NCBI GenBank assembly: GCA_020152595.1
Contig: JAIGNY010000589.1
Span: forward strand, 102,501 to 166,500
Source of the DNA: Chiridota heheva
Lineage: Eukaryota; Echinodermata; Holothuroidea; Apodida; Chiridotidae
DNA: 64,000 nt
Direction: 5' to 3'
Shown here: in pieces, positions 23,909 to 37,430 of the stretch
Layout of the letters: the number at the start of each line of letters is the position of its first letter
Position numbering within the stretch: the stretch's first letter is position 1
Notes under the pieces: model-generated
Told to the model about the DNA's origin: nothing
Databases searched by the model: none
What the model saw: only the letters and a program-made list of their open reading frames with translations
Program-made: the position numbers and the translations under genes

Positions 23909-25150
23909 GTGAGTTCAAGTTATTAGAGAGCAATTGATTGGCATGTTTTTTTTATAGGCTACTAATAAATTAGCTCCCTCAAAAGTTTCTTCATTACCTC
24001 AACCAACATAGTTGAATGGGGGTTGTGTTTTCACCTCCGTTTGTATGTCTGTTTGTCATCGACATATCTCAAGAACTGATGATTGGATTTTGATTAAATT
24101 TGCTGTATGGTTTTGTTATGGCTTAACTTTATGGAAAAAGTGAATTTTGGCACATAATGAAACAGGGAGGGAAAATGGAGGGTGGTTACATTTTAGGGTG
24201 AGATCTGTCAAGACAACTTTCCACTGGAATGTGCTAAACATTGAATTCACGCGATGAAGGAAATCCAAGCAATCAGATTTTTGGGCTGTAAGGAAATCAA
24301 ATCAAGTGGTACCGGTATCTGGTATCAATAAAATCATAACAATTGGTTTCTGCCATGAACTGAAAATGGTGGAATGGAATTTTGTGGACTTTAGAAAAAT
24401 AAAATCCAGTGGTCTCTGATATCAATAAATATCAATGCAATTGCTTTCTGCCGTGAAGGGAAAATGATAGAATGTGAAACTTGCCAAAAAAGAGCTCAAG
24501 TAATAGACGCTTAGCCTAAATAAAGCTGAAAACAATGATATTACCTTGGAAGAAATCAGTCGGATAATCTTGAAGTATTTAGAATGTAAATGATCATTAC
24601 AGATCAAAAGGTTTAAATATATTCTTTGGGGATAAAATTTAAAGACCTAGGATTTCTTAGTACTCCTGTAGCACCGTCGGACTGATGTCACCCGTGTTAG
24701 TATGGCTGCCGCTAGTGCTGGCTGGCCATCCTTGTACAGCAATACCAATGTCAACTGGACCAAGGGATGTGTATAATAACTAAAATTTCTGAGGTAGATT
24801 ACTGTATTTCGGGAATAGGGAATAAACTGGGGCAGAGATATCAGAGATATGAATCTAAAGAGTGCTGTAATTCTAGATATGGCATCCACACAGTGGGTGG
24901 ATCTTTGACCTGCAGAACAGTGGGATCTAGAATACAGGTACTTCGATTGCACATTGTGTTATGCATCAAAATATTGAACACAAGCTACGTTTGTACTATT
25001 TATTCCAATGTTTTGTTTTTTACGTTATTTAGAATCGACTCTTTTAATTTAATCCTTGTATGGTATGAAAATCTACAGTGTTATGCATAATGGCATGTAC
25101 ATGTTTTGATTAACATTTTTCGGGAAAATAGCTGGCACATGTATATATTT
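23909..25150. other. Intronic sequence with dispersed repeats
   Basis: Between exon 2 and the exon array. Contains a common marine-invertebrate dispersed repeat phrase near 24,010-24,130 (ATCTCAAGAACTGATGATTGG) and no convincing further exon. Confidence 0.5.
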
Positions 25151-25235
25151 AACCAACTGGTTAGCTCAATTGGTAGAGTACCTACTTTTCAGCTGAAAGG
25201 TCTTAGGTTCAATACCCAGTCAAGTCATACCAAAG
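25150..25235 (+). repeat. tRNA-derived SINE head
   Basis: An A-box-like TTAGCTCAATTGGTAGAG (25,161-25,178) and a B-box-like AGGTTCAATACCC (25,205-25,217) are spaced as in a tRNA gene. The acceptor stem does not pair, so it is a tRNA-derived SINE or pseudo-tRNA, not a working tRNA. Confidence 0.65.
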
Positions 25236-25414
25236 ACTTTCAAAATGGAACCTGCTGTCCTGTCGTTTGGTGCCCAGCATAAATAAGAGATCAGAATTCC
25301 AAAATGAAGTAATTTTTTGGTTCCGATGCTGATAGCATAAGGAATCTATGCAGTCATGCTGGCGTGTATATATGTGTGCATGTATGTATGAATGTATGCT
25401 TGCCTGTGACAGCA

Positions 25415-26400
25415 AGCTTGTAAGCATGATATCTCAAGAACAATTTACTGGATTCATGTTATATGTGATACACATCCAGATATCCCATGGTCTCTAAATG
25501 TACCCTAACATTTTTGGTGTCATGCATATTAATGAGTAAGTGGGGCTTAATGTCAAAATCTTGAAATGCTCTTATTTTAACACCGAATGTCTTTTTTGTT
25601 TCACATGTGGTATAATTATGATGCTAGCTAGTGTGTACATGTTCATGGTTTAAAGACATTGAATTTCATTAATATGCATAGTGGGCTGGGCTTAATATCA
25701 TTTTGCTGAAAAGAGCTTGTAAGTACAGTATCTCAAGAACGGTAACCTCGATTCATGCCACATTTCCCCTACGAAAATGCCAGATCTGGCCATATATAAA
25801 TCCCAGATCAGGATTTGATATCAAATGAAGAATAAGGCAGATATAAATTCAAATTTTATCTGGCCAGATCAAAGTTGATTTGTGTATCAAATTGACTTTG
25901 ATCAAGGTTATGTCCGGCTTAATCTGGCCTGATCTAACTTTATTTGTGTATCAAATTGACTTTAATCAAAATTTATATCTGCTTTTATCTGGCCAGATCA
26001 AACTTTATTTACCCAGATATAAACTTTATTAAAGCCAAATCTGGACTTTTTGTAAGGGCTGGTACACAGATAGCCATAGACTGTATATGTGCCCTATTGT
26101 TTTGTTTTTTTGGTGATGTCATGCATATCAATTAGTAGGCAGGGCTTATTTAAAAAATCTCGTAATGCTCATATTTTAACAATCACATGTCTGTTTTGTT
26201 TCATAATTGGTATAATTACGTTGCTAGCTAGTTTGTATGTGTTCATTGTATAAACACGTTCAATTTCATATAATATGCAAAGTGGGCAAGGCTTAATATG
26301 AATTTGCTCAAAAGAGCTGGTAAACACGATATCTAAAGGACGATCAACTGGAATCATGTGGTACACAAATAGCCCATGGTCTGTATATGTGCCCTATTAG
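25415..26400. repeat. About 300-bp tandem repeat, roughly three units
   Basis: The phrase AGCTTGTAAGCATGATATCTC recurs in variant form at about 25,423, 25,715 and 26,314, with GCTAGCTAGT, TCATGCATAT and GGGCTTA landmarks between. Spacing is about 290-305 bp once the MITE at 25,767-26,058 is removed. Confidence 0.75.
25767..26058. mobile_element. MITE with about 25-bp terminal inverted repeats
   Basis: Left end CCCTACGAAAATGCCAGATC and right end, reverse-complemented, CCCTTACAAAAAGTCCAGAT match over roughly 25 bp with a few differences. The interior has repeated TCTGGCCAGATCAAA palindromic words. It interrupts a 300-bp tandem unit, giving a before/after picture of insertion. No coding capacity. 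Confidence 0.65.
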
Positions 26401-27829
26401 CCCATGCTTCGTATACAGTCCTATTGGTTTTGGTGGTATTGTCATGCATTTGCTTCTCTTGAAAAAGTTGTCAACAGATTTTATTTTATTGATGTAATCA
26501 TGTACATGGTGGGCATGGCTTATAAATGTGTATTATTAATCATATTTCGTAATATAATATGCAATGCCAGTTAGTATAAATCAACCAAAATGAAAGTATA
26601 CATCAGGACCACTAAGCGTTTTTGGTTTTCTGGTTACTCATTGTTGGGGTTGACCTCTTTCTTTTTATTAGTTTTCAAAAGGGTTTGAAATTAGGGGGAA
26701 ATTTTCGGAAAGAAATAATGATTTTTTTTGGAAAATGTACAAATTCTTCAAAATAATTTTAAGTCAGTGTTTCCACTGACTTAAAAAAATTAGTTCAGTG
26801 AAAAGAAAAAAAAAGAGAAATTCAACTTTATAAAAAAGGACTTGGAAAGTAAAATATTTTGAAGAAAGCATTCTAAAACAATATATCTCTGAGGAGATTA
26901 TTCAGTTAAAGATTGGGTATCATTTATATAGAAAAGGCTGTAATTACTAATCAGACTAGTTGTTTGGGTTTTCTGAGAGCCTGGATTTGAATTTTTAGGA
27001 GATTGAGAGCCCGGTTTGGAATTAAAAATCAAAAATTTGTGAGAGGTGGGGAAAGGGGGAGGGGGTCTGTAAGCCCATATCCAGATTTTGTTTGGGGGTG
27101 AGGGGAAGCAGGTACTGAGCAGGTACCGTAAAGGGTAATATGAAGGGGTTAAGCATGATCATGTTTCCTAATAAGGGCGGAAAAATTAAACAATGGTGAA
27201 GAACTGGATTATTTTATTCCATGAAGCAAATATTGAATTTCATGGCTTTCATGAATTGAAAAAATGATTTTAAGAATGACTTATTAAAAAGATATACCAT
27301 ATTTGACGTAATAAGCACCCTAGGCGCTTATAAAATATAATTATGTCACTTTTTAGTCCCAAAGTTTCTTTCTAATAAACACCCATGCTTGGGGCGGTGT
27401 ACAGTGTGATATTTTGTGTATACTGGTTTTATACTAGCCTCACAATAACCACCACAAAGACAATTGTGAGCATCAGACACAAAATAATGAAAGAATGTAA
27501 CAACAAGTTTTCCAAAGCTTTCTGCACCATTTTGTTTCTTTTAAAGTCTTCTTTCATATAAGATGAACATGCTTTACCCTGAACTAATCCTTGAATGCTT
27601 TCTTCACCATGCTGTTTCTTTTGCAGTCCTCTTTCATATAAGATGAGCATGCTTTACCCTGAACTAATCCTTGAATGCTTTCTTCACCATGCTGTTTCTT
27701 TTGCAGTCCTCTTTCATATACATGTAAGCTGTACATGCTTAACCACTAAAGTAATTCTTTAAATATCATGAAGGTAAAAATTGTCAACCTATTCATGGGC
27801 CTTTCTTTGTATCCTTTGTGCACACACAG

Positions 27830-27901
27830 ATGAAACCGAAACATCAACTATCTTGCAATTTCCTGATTCTACTTCTCTTTCCTGGACAACCAAAGCTCAA
27901 G
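27830..27901 (+). CDS. Repeat exon 1 of 17
   Basis: Acceptor CACACACAG, donor CAAG|GTGTGT, 72 bp, phase 1-1. Encodes 24 residues on the consensus ETETSTISQFPDSTPLSW followed by TTKAQ, with Ser9 to Leu and Pro16 to Ser. Ser/Thr-rich, no cysteine, likely an extracellular O-glycosylated stalk repeat. Confidence 0.75.
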
Positions 27902-28933
27902 GTGTGTCATATTTTAATCATTGTACGAAATGCTGAACATGTGTTTCCACTGACATTAAGAAATTAGTTCAGTAAAAAAAAAAAAAAAAATTCAACTTTA
28001 TGAAAAAGGACTGGAAAAGTAACAATATTGTGAAGAAAGCATTCTAAAATATGATATCTTTGAGGAGATTATTCAATTAAAGATTGGGTATCCCTTATAT
28101 AGAAAAGGCTGTAATTACTAATCAGACTAGTTGTTGGGTTTTCTGAGAGCCTGGATTTGAAATTTTGGGAGTTTGTGATCCCTTATTGAATTTTAAGACT
28201 ACAAACTTGTGAGAGGTGGGGAAAGGGTGGGGGGAGGTCTGTGAGCCCATATCCAGATTTTTTGGAAAGGGGAGAGGTTGGGGTTGGGGGGAAGCAGGTA
28301 CTGAGCAGGTAGCGTAAAGGGTAATGTAAAAGGGTTAAGCATGATCATGTTTCCTAATAAGAGCAGAAAACAAAAAAAATGGTGAAGAACTGGATTATTT
28401 TATTCCATGAAGCAAATATTAAATTTCATAGCTTTCATAAATTAAAAAAAAATGATTTTAAAAATGACTTATTAAAAAGATATACCATATTTTACGTAAT
28501 AAGCACCCTAGACGCTTATAAAATATAATTATGTTACTTTTTAGTCCCAAAGTTTCTTTCTAATAAGCACCTATGCTTGAGGCGGTGTAGAGTGTGCTAT
28601 ATTGTGTATACTGGTTTTATACTAGCCTCACAATAACCAACTACAAAAACAATTGTGAGCATCAGACACAAAATAAGGAAAGAATGTAACAAAAGAATCT
28701 CCAATGCTTTCTTCACCATTTTGTTTCTTTTGCAGTCCTCTTTCATATAAGATGAACATGCTTGACCACTGTACTAATCCTTGAATGCTTTCTTCACCAT
28801 GCTGTTTCTTTTGCAGTCCTCTTTCATATAAGCTGTACATGCTTAACCACTGAAGTAATTCTTTAAATATCATGAAGGTAAAAATTGTCTACCTATTCAT
28901 GGGCCTTTCTTTTTATCCTTTGTGCACACACAG

Positions 28934-29005
28934 ATGAAACCGAAACATCAACTATCTTGCAATTTCCTGATTCTACTTCTCTTTCCTGGACAACCAAAGC
29001 TCAAG
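28934..29005 (+). CDS. Repeat exon 2 of 17
   Basis: 72 bp, phase 1-1, same splice sites as exon 1 and an identical peptide (Leu9, Ser16). Confidence 0.75.
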
Positions 29006-30023
29006 GTGTGTCATATTTTAATCATTGTACGAAATGCTGAACATGTGTTTCCACTGACATTAAGAAATTAGTTCAGTAAAAATTTTTTAAAAATCCAACT
29101 TTATGAAAAAGGACTGGAAAAGTAACAATATTGTGAAGAAAGCATTCTAAAATATGATATCTTTGAGGAGATTATTCAATTAAAGATTGGGTATCCCTTA
29201 TATAGAAAAGGCTGTAATTACTAATCAGACTAGTTGTTGGGTTTTCTGAGAGCCTGGATTTGAAATTTTGGGAGTTTGTGATCCCTTATTGAATTTTAAG
29301 ACTACAAACTTGTGAGAGGTGGGGAAAGGGTGGGGGGAGGTCTGTGAGCCCATATCCAGATTTTTTGAAAAGGGGGAGGGGGAAGCAGGTATTGAGCAGG
29401 TAGCGTAAAGGGTAATATAAAAGGGTTAAGCATGATCATGTTTCCTAATAAGAGCAGAAAACCAAAAAAATGGTGAAGAACTGGATTATTTTATTCCATG
29501 AAGCAAATATTAAATTTCATAGCTTTCATGAAATAAAAAAAATGATTTTAAAAATGACTTATTAAAAAGATATACCATATTTTACGTAATAAGCACCCTA
29601 GACGCTTATAAAATATAATTATGTTACTTTTTAGTCCCAAAGTTTCTTTCTAATAAGCACCTATGCTTAAGGCGGTGTAGAGTGTGCTATATTGTGTATA
29701 CTGGTTTTATACTAGCCTCACAATAACCAACTACAAAAACAATTGTGAGCATCAGACACAAAATAAGGAAAGAATGTAACAAAAGAATCTCCAATGCTTT
29801 CTTCACCATTTTGTTTCTTTTGCAGTCCTCTTTCATATAAGATGAACATGCTTGACCACTGTACTAATCCTTGAATGCTTTCTTCACCATGCTGTTTCTT
29901 TTGCAGTCCTCTTTCATATAAGCTGTACATGCTTAACCACTGAAGTAATTCTTTAAATATCATGAAGGTAAAAATTGTCTACCTATTCATGGGCTTTTCT
30001 TTTTATCCTTTGTGCACACACAG

Positions 30024-30095
30024 ATGAAACCGAATCATCAAGTATCTCGCAGTTTCCTGATTCTACTCCTCTTTCCTGGACAACCAAAGCTCAAG
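30024..30095 (+). CDS. Repeat exon 3 of 17
   Basis: 72 bp, phase 1-1. Peptide differs from consensus by Thr5 to Ser and Thr7 to Ser, both conservative. Confidence 0.75.
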
Positions 30096-31358
30096 GTGTG
30101 TCATATTTTAAGTATTGTACAAAATGCTGAACATGTGTTTCCACTGACATAATGAAATTAGTTCAGTGAAATTACAAAAATGAAATTTCAACTTTATAAA
30201 AGAGGACTTCAAAATTAACAATATGGTGAAAAAAGCATTAAAAAATGTTATCTTTGAGGAGATATTTCAGTTAAAGATTGGGTATCCCTTATATAGAAAA
30301 AGCTGTAATTAAAAACTTAAAAAATGGTAAAGAACTGGATTATTTTATTTTATGAAGCAAATATTGAATTTCATAGATTTCATAAATTGAAAAAATGATT
30401 TTAAAAATGACTTATTAAAAAGATATACCATATTTTACGTAATAAGCACCCTAGACGCTTATAAAATATAATTATGTCACTTTTTAGTTCCAAAGTTTCT
30501 TTCTAAAAAGCACCCATGCTTGGGGCGGTGTAGAGTGTGCTATATTGTGTACACTGGTTTTATGCTAGCTTAACAATAACCACCACAAAAACAATTGTGA
30601 GCATCAGACACAAAAGAAGGAAAGAATGTAACAACAGATTCTCCAATTGTTTCTTCACCATTTTGTTTCTTTTGCAGCCCTCTTTCATATAAAATGAAAA
30701 TGCTTAACCACTGAACTAATCCTTGAATGCTTTCTTTACCGTTCTGTTTCTTTTGTAGTCCTCTTTCATATAAGATGAACATGCTTAACCACTGAACTAA
30801 TCCTTGAATGCTTTCTTTACCATTCTGTTTCTTTTGTAGTCCTCTTTCATATAAGATGAACATGTTTGACCACTGTACAAATCCTTGAATGCTTTCTTTA
30901 CCATTCCGTTTTTTTTTTGAAGTCCTCTTTCATATGAGTATAAAAATGACTTACTAAGAAAATATACCATATTTGACGTAATAAGCACCCTAGACGCTAA
31001 TAAAAATATTTATGTCACTTTTTAGTCCCAAAGTTTCTTTCTAATAAACACCCATGCTTGAGGCGGGGTAGAGTGTGCTATATTGTGTATACTGGTTTTA
31101 TACTAGCTTTACAATAATACATTCTCCAATGCTTTCTTTACCATTTTGTTTGTTTTGTAATCCTCTTTCTTATAAGATGACTATGCTTAACCACTGAAGT
31201 ACTCCTTAAATGCTTTCTTCACCATGCTGTTTCTTTTGCAGTCCTCTTTCATACAAGCTGTACATGCTTAACCACTAAGATAATCCTTTAAATATCATGA
31301 AGGCAAAAATTGTTTACCTGTCCATGGACCTTTCTTTTTATCCTTTGTGCACACACAG

Positions 31359-31430
31359 ATGAAATCGAAACATCAACTACCACGCAATTTCCTGATTCTA
31401 CTCCTCTTTCATGGACAACCAAAGCTCAAG
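31359..31430 (+). CDS. Repeat exon 4 of 17
   Basis: 72 bp, phase 1-1. Differences from consensus: Thr3 to Ile, Ile8 to Thr, Ser9 to Thr. Confidence 0.75.
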
Positions 31431-32465
31431 GTGTGTCATATTTTAAGTATTGTACAAAATCCTAAACATGTATTTTAACTGACATTAAGAATTTACTTCA
31501 GCAAAAAGAAGAAAAAGAAAAATTCAACTTTATGAAAGAGGATTTCAAAAGTAACAATACTGTGAAGAAAGCATTGAAAAATGTTATATCTTTGAGGAGA
31601 TGATTCAGTTAAAGATTGGGAATCATTTATATAGAATACGCTGTATTTACTAATCAGACTAATTGTTGGGTTTTCTGGAAGCCTAAACTTGAAATTTTAG
31701 GAGTATGCGAGCCCTCATTGAATTTAAAGACTACAAATTTGTGAGAGGTGGGGAAAGGGGGAATGGTGGGGTCTGTAAGCCCATATCCATATTTTTTTTT
31801 TGTGGCGTGGGGGTAAGCAGGTACTGAGCAGGTACCGTAAAGGGCAATATGGAGGGGTTAAGCATGATCATGTTTCCTGATAAGGGCAGAAAAATTAAAC
31901 AATGGTGAAGAACTGGATTATTTTATTCCATAAAGCAAGTATTGAATTTCATAGCTTTCATATATTGACAAAATATCTTTAAAAATGACTTATTAATAAG
32001 ATATACAATATTTGACGTAATTAGCACCCTGGGCGCTTATAAAATATAATTATGTCACTTTGTAGTCCCAAAGTGTTTTCCTAATAAGCACCCATGCTTG
32101 GCGCGGTGTACAGTGTGATATTTTGTGTATACTTCTTAAAACATGCCTTACAATGACCACCACAAAGACAATTGTAAGCATTAGACACGAGAAGAAATAC
32201 AAAAAGAAAAGAAAAAAAAAGAAAAAAAAAATTCAATGCTTTCTTCACTATTCTGTTGTTTTTGAAGTCCTCTTTCATATAAGATGAACATGTTTAACCA
32301 CTGAACTAATCCTTAAATGCTTTCTTCATCATGCTGTTTCTTTTGCAGTCCTGTTTTATAAACGATGAACATGCTTAACCACTAAACTAATCCTTTAGAT
32401 ATCATGAAGGTAAAAATTGTTTACCTGTCCATGGGCTTTTCTTTTCATCCTTTGTGCACACACAG

Positions 32466-32537
32466 ATGAAACTGAAACATCAACTATCTCGCAATTTCTT
32501 GCTTCTACTCCTCTTTCCCGGACTACCAAAGCTCAAG
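32466..32537 (+). CDS. Repeat exon 5 of 17
   Basis: 72 bp, phase 1-1, donor GTTTGT. Differences: Pro12 to Leu, Asp13 to Ala, Trp19 to Arg. Confidence 0.75.
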
Positions 32538-33537
32538 GTTTGTCATATTTTAAGTATTGTACAAAATGTTGAACGTGTGTTTCCACCGACATTAAGAAAT
32601 TAGCTCAGTATAAATCAAGAAAAAACCATCAATTTTATGAAAAAGGACTTTAAAAGTAACAATATGGTGAAAAAAGTATTCAAAAATGTGTTTTTTTGGA
32701 GGAGATACTTCAGATAAAGATTGCTTATCATTTATATAGAAAAGGCTGTAATTACTAATCAGACTACTTGTTGGGTTTTCTGAGAGCCTGGATTTGAATT
32801 TTTAGGAGTTTAAGAGCCCGAGCTGGATTGGAAAATTAAAAACTTGTGAGAGGTGGGGGTGGGGGGTCTGTAAGCCCATATCCAGATTTTTTTGAAAGTG
32901 GGGGGAAGCAGGTACTGAGCAGGCACCGTAAAGAATAATATGAAGTGGTTAAGCATGATTATGTTTTCTGATAAAGGCAGAAAACTTAAACATCGGTGAA
33001 GAACTGGATTTTTTTATTCCATGAAGCAAATATTGAATTTCATAGCTTTCATCAATTTAAAAAAAAGATTTTAAAAATGACTTACTAGAAAAATATACCA
33101 TGTTTGACGTAATAAGAACCTTAGGCGCTTATAAAATGTAATTATGTCACTTTATAGTTCCAAACTTTCTTTCTAATAAGCACCCATGCTTGGGGCGGTG
33201 TACATTGTGATATTTTGTGTATGCTGGTTTTATACTAGCCTCACCATAGCCACCATAAAAACAATTGTGAGCATCAGACACAAAATAAGGAAAGAATGTA
33301 ACAAAAGATTTTCCAATGCTTTCTTCACCATTTTGTTTCTTTTGAAATCTCTTTCACATAAGATAAAGATGCTAAACCACTGTACTAATCCTTGAATGCT
33401 TTCTTCACCATTTCGTTTCTTTTGAAGGCTTCTTTTATATAAGATGAACATGCTTAACCACTGAACTAACGGTTTAGATATCATGAAGGTAGAAATTGTC
33501 TACCTGTCCGTTCTTTTCATCTTTTGTGCACACACAG

Positions 33538-33609
33538 ATGAAACCGAAACATCAACTATCACGCATTTTCCTGATTCTACTCCTCTTTCCTGGACAACCA
33601 AAGCTCAAG
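33538..33609 (+). CDS. Repeat exon 6 of 17
   Basis: 72 bp, phase 1-1. Differences: Ser9 to Thr, Gln10 to His. Confidence 0.75.
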
Positions 33610-34702
33610 GTGTGTCATATCTTAAGTATTGTACAAAATGCTGAACATGTGTTTTCACTAACATTATGAAATTAGTGCAGTATAAATAAAAAAATAAAAA
33701 TTCAAGTTTATGAAAAAGGACTCTAAAATTAACAATATGGTGAAGAAAGCATTCGAAAATGTTATATCTTTGAGAAGATATTTCAGTTAATGATTGGGTA
33801 TCCCTTATATAGGAAAGGCTGTAATTACTAATCAGACTAGTTGTTGGGTTTTCTGGGAGCCTGGATTTGAATTTGTAGGGGTTCGAGAGCCCGGATTGGA
33901 TTTAAAAATTAAAAGTTTGTGGGATTTGGGGGGAGGTGGGAACTGTGAGCCCATATCCAGATTATTTTCGTGGGGTGGGAAGAAGCAGGTACTGAGCAGG
34001 TAGCGTAAAGGGTAATATAAAAGGGTTAAGCATGATCATGTTTCCTGATAAGGGCAGAAAACTTAAAAAATGGTGAAGAACTTGATTATTTTAATCCATG
34101 AAGCAAATATTAAATTTCATAGATTTCATAAATTGAAAAAATGATTTTAAAAATGACTTATTAAAAAGATATACCATATTTTACGTAATAAGCACCCTAG
34201 ACGCTTATAAAATATAGTTATGTCACTTTTTAGTCCCAAAGTTTCTTTCTAATAAGCACCCTTGCTTGGGGCGGTGTAGAGTGTGCTATATTGTGTATAC
34301 TGGTTTTATACTAGCTTAACAATAACCACCACAAAAACAATTGTGAGCATCAGACACAAAATAATGAAAGAATGTAACAACAGATTCTCCAATTGTTTCT
34401 TCACCATTTTGTTTCTTTTGAAATCCTCTTTCATATAAGATGAACATGCTTAACCACTGAACTAATCCTTGAATGCTTTTTTCACCATGCTGTTTCTTTT
34501 GCAGTCCTCTTACATATAAGATGAGCATGTTTAACCACTGAAGTAATCCTTAAATGCTTTATTCACCATGCTGTTTCTTTTGCAGTCCTCTTTCATATAA
34601 GATGTACATGCTTAACCACTGCACTAACCCTTTAAATATCATGAAGGTAAAAATTGTCTACCTATCCATGTGCCTTTCTTTTTATCCTTTGTGCACACAC
34701 AG

Positions 34703-34774
34703 ATGAAACCAAAACATCAACTATCTCGCAATTTCTTGATTCTACTCCTCTTTCCTGGACAATCAAAGCTCAAG
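34703..34774 (+). CDS. Repeat exon 7 of 17
   Basis: 72 bp, phase 1-1. Differences: Glu4 to Lys, Pro12 to Leu, Thr21 to Ile. Confidence 0.75.
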
Positions 34775-36342
34775 GTGTGTCATATTTTAAGTATTGTACA
34801 AAATGCTGCACATGTGTTTTTACTGACATTAGTGCAGTTAAAATAAAAGAATACAAATTCAACTTTATGAAAGAGGACTTCAAAATTAACAATATGGTGA
34901 AGAAAGCATTAAAAAAAATTATATCTTTGAGAAGATATTTTAGTTAATGATTGGGTATCCCTTATATAGAAAAGGCTGTAATTACTAATCAGACTAGTTG
35001 TTAAGTTTTTTGGGAGCCTGGATTTGAATTTGTAGGGGTTTGAGAGCCCGGTTTGAATTTAAAAATTAAACGTTTCTGAGAGTTGGGAGGTGGTAGGGTC
35101 TGTAAGCCCATATCCAGATTTTTTTTTTGTGGAGTGGGGGGAAGCAGGTATTGAGCAGGTACCGTAAAGAGTAATATGAAGTGGTTAAGCATGATCATGT
35201 TTCTTGATAAGGGCAGAAAAATTGAACAATGGTAAAGACCTGGATTATTTTATTCCATGAAGCAAATATTGAATTTCATAGATTTCATAAATTGAAAAAA
35301 TAATTTTAAGAATGACTTATTAAAAAGATATACCATATTTGACGTAATGAGCACCCTAGACGCTTATAAAATATAATTATGTCACTTTTTAGTCCCAAAG
35401 TTTCTTTCTAATAAGCACCCATGCTTGGGGCGGTGTAGAGTGTGCTATATTGTGTACACTGGTTTTATGCTAGCCTCACAATAACTACCACAAAAACAAT
35501 TGTGAGCATCAGACACAAAATAAGGAAAGATTGTAACAACAGATTCTCCAATTGTTTCTTCACCATTTTGTTTCTTTTGAAGTCCTCTTTCATATAAGAT
35601 GAAGATGCTTAACCACTGAACTAATCCTTGAATGCTTTCTTTACCATTCTGTTTCTTTTGTAGTCCTCTTTCATATAAGATGAACATGCTTAACCACTGA
35701 ACTAATCCTTGAATGCTTTCTTTACCATTCTGTTTCTTTTGTAGTCCTCTTTCATATAAGATGAACATGTTTGACCACTGTACAAATCCTTGAATGCTTT
35801 CTTCACCATTCCGTTTCTTTTGAAGTCCTCTTTCATATGAGTTTAAAAATGACTTACTAAAAAAATATACCCTATTTGACGTAATAAGCACCCTAGACGC
35901 TAATAAAAATATTTATGTCACTTTTTAGTCCCAAAGTTTCTTTCTAATAAGCACCCATGCTTGAGGCGGGGTAGAGTGTGCTATATTGTGTACACTGGTT
36001 TTATACTAGCCTCACAATAATACATTCTCCAATGCTTTCTTCACCATTTTGTTTGTTTTGTAATCCTCTTTCATATAAGATGAACATGCTTAACCACTGA
36101 ACTAATTCTTGAATGCTTTCTTCACCATTCTGTTTCTTTTGCAGTCCTCTTTCATATAAGATGAGCATGCTTAACCACTGAACTAATCCTTAAATGCTTT
36201 CTTCGCCATGCTGTTTCTTTTGCAGTCCTCTTTCACATAAGCTGTACATGCTTAACCACTAAGGTAATCCTTTAAATATCATGAAGGCAAAAATTGTTTA
36301 CCTGTCCATGGACCTTTCTTTTTATCCTTTGTGCACACACAG

Positions 36343-36414
36343 ATGAAACCGAAACATCAACTACCACGCAATTTCCTGATCCTACTCTTCTTTCCTGGAC
36401 AACCAAAGCTCAAG
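36343..36414 (+). CDS. Repeat exon 8 of 17
   Basis: 72 bp, phase 1-1, donor GTTTGT. Differences: Ile8 to Thr, Ser9 to Thr, Ser14 to Pro, Pro16 to Leu. The unit before it resembles the one before exon 4, pointing to duplication of a multi-unit block. Confidence 0.75.
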
Positions 36415-37358
36415 GTTTGTCATATTTAAAGTATAGTACAAAATGCTAAACATGTATTTTAACTGACATTAAGAATTTACTTCAGTAAAAAGAATAAAAA
36501 GAAAAATTCAACTTTATGAAAGAGGATTTCAAAAGTAACAGTATTGTGAAGAAAGCATTGAAAAAGTTATATCTTTGAGGAGATTATTCAGTTAAAGATT
36601 GGGAATCATTTAAATAGAAAAGGCTGTAATTACTAATTAGACTAATTGTTGGGTTTTCTGGAAGCCTATATTTGAAATTTTAGGAGTATGCGAGCCCTTA
36701 TTAAATTTAAAGACTACTAATTTGTGAGAGGTGGGACAAGGGGGGATGGTGGGGTCTGTAAGCCCATATCTGGATTTTTTTTTTCTGGCGTGGGGGTAAG
36801 CAGGTACTGAGCAGGTACCGTAAAGCGCAATATGAAGGAGTTAAGCATGATCATGATTCCTGATAAGGGCAGAAAAATTAAACAATGGTAAAGAACTGGA
36901 TTATTTCATTCCATAAAGCAAGTATTGAATTTCATAGCTTTCATATATTGACAAAATATCTTTAAAAATGACTTATTAAAAAGATATACAATATTTGACG
37001 TAAATAGCACCCTGGGCGCTTATAAATTATAATTATGTCACTTTGTAGTTCCAAAGTGTTTTCCTAATAAGCACCCATGCTTGGCGCGGTGTACAGTGTG
37101 ATATTTTGTGTATACTTGTTAAAACAAGCCTCACAATAACCACCACAAAGACAATTGTAAGCATTAGACACGAGGAAAAATAAAGAAAAAATCAAACAAA
37201 AGATTTTCCAATGCTTTCTTCACTATTCTATTTTTTTCAAGTCCTTTTTCATATAAGATGAACATGCTTAACCACTGAACTAATCCTTTAAATATCATGA
37301 AGGTAAAAATTGTCTACCTATCCATGTGCCTTTCTTTTTATCCTTTGTGCACACACAG

Positions 37359-37430
37359 ATGAAACTGAAACATCAATTATCTCGCAATTTTCTGATTCTA
37401 CTTCTCTTTCCTGGACAACCAAAGCTCAAG
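37359..37430 (+). CDS. Repeat exon 9 of 17
   Basis: 72 bp, phase 1-1. Differences: Thr7 to Ile, Pro12 to Ser, Pro16 to Ser. Confidence 0.75.

Noticed and set aside
24767..25090. 107-codon plus-strand ORF between exon 2 and the exon array as a further exon
   Set aside because: No acceptor/donor pair in phase 1 could be recognised and the composition is not protein-like.
25150..25225. A functional tRNA gene
   Set aside because: A and B boxes are present but the acceptor stem does not pair and the anticodon arm is irregular; better as a SINE head.
35445..35891. Minus-strand ORFs with YERGLQKKQNGEESIQGLVQW repeats across 27-46 kb, possible repeat protein
   Set aside because: They arise from the 81-bp intronic sub-repeat (27 codons), lack consistent starts and oppose the well-supported plus-strand exons.
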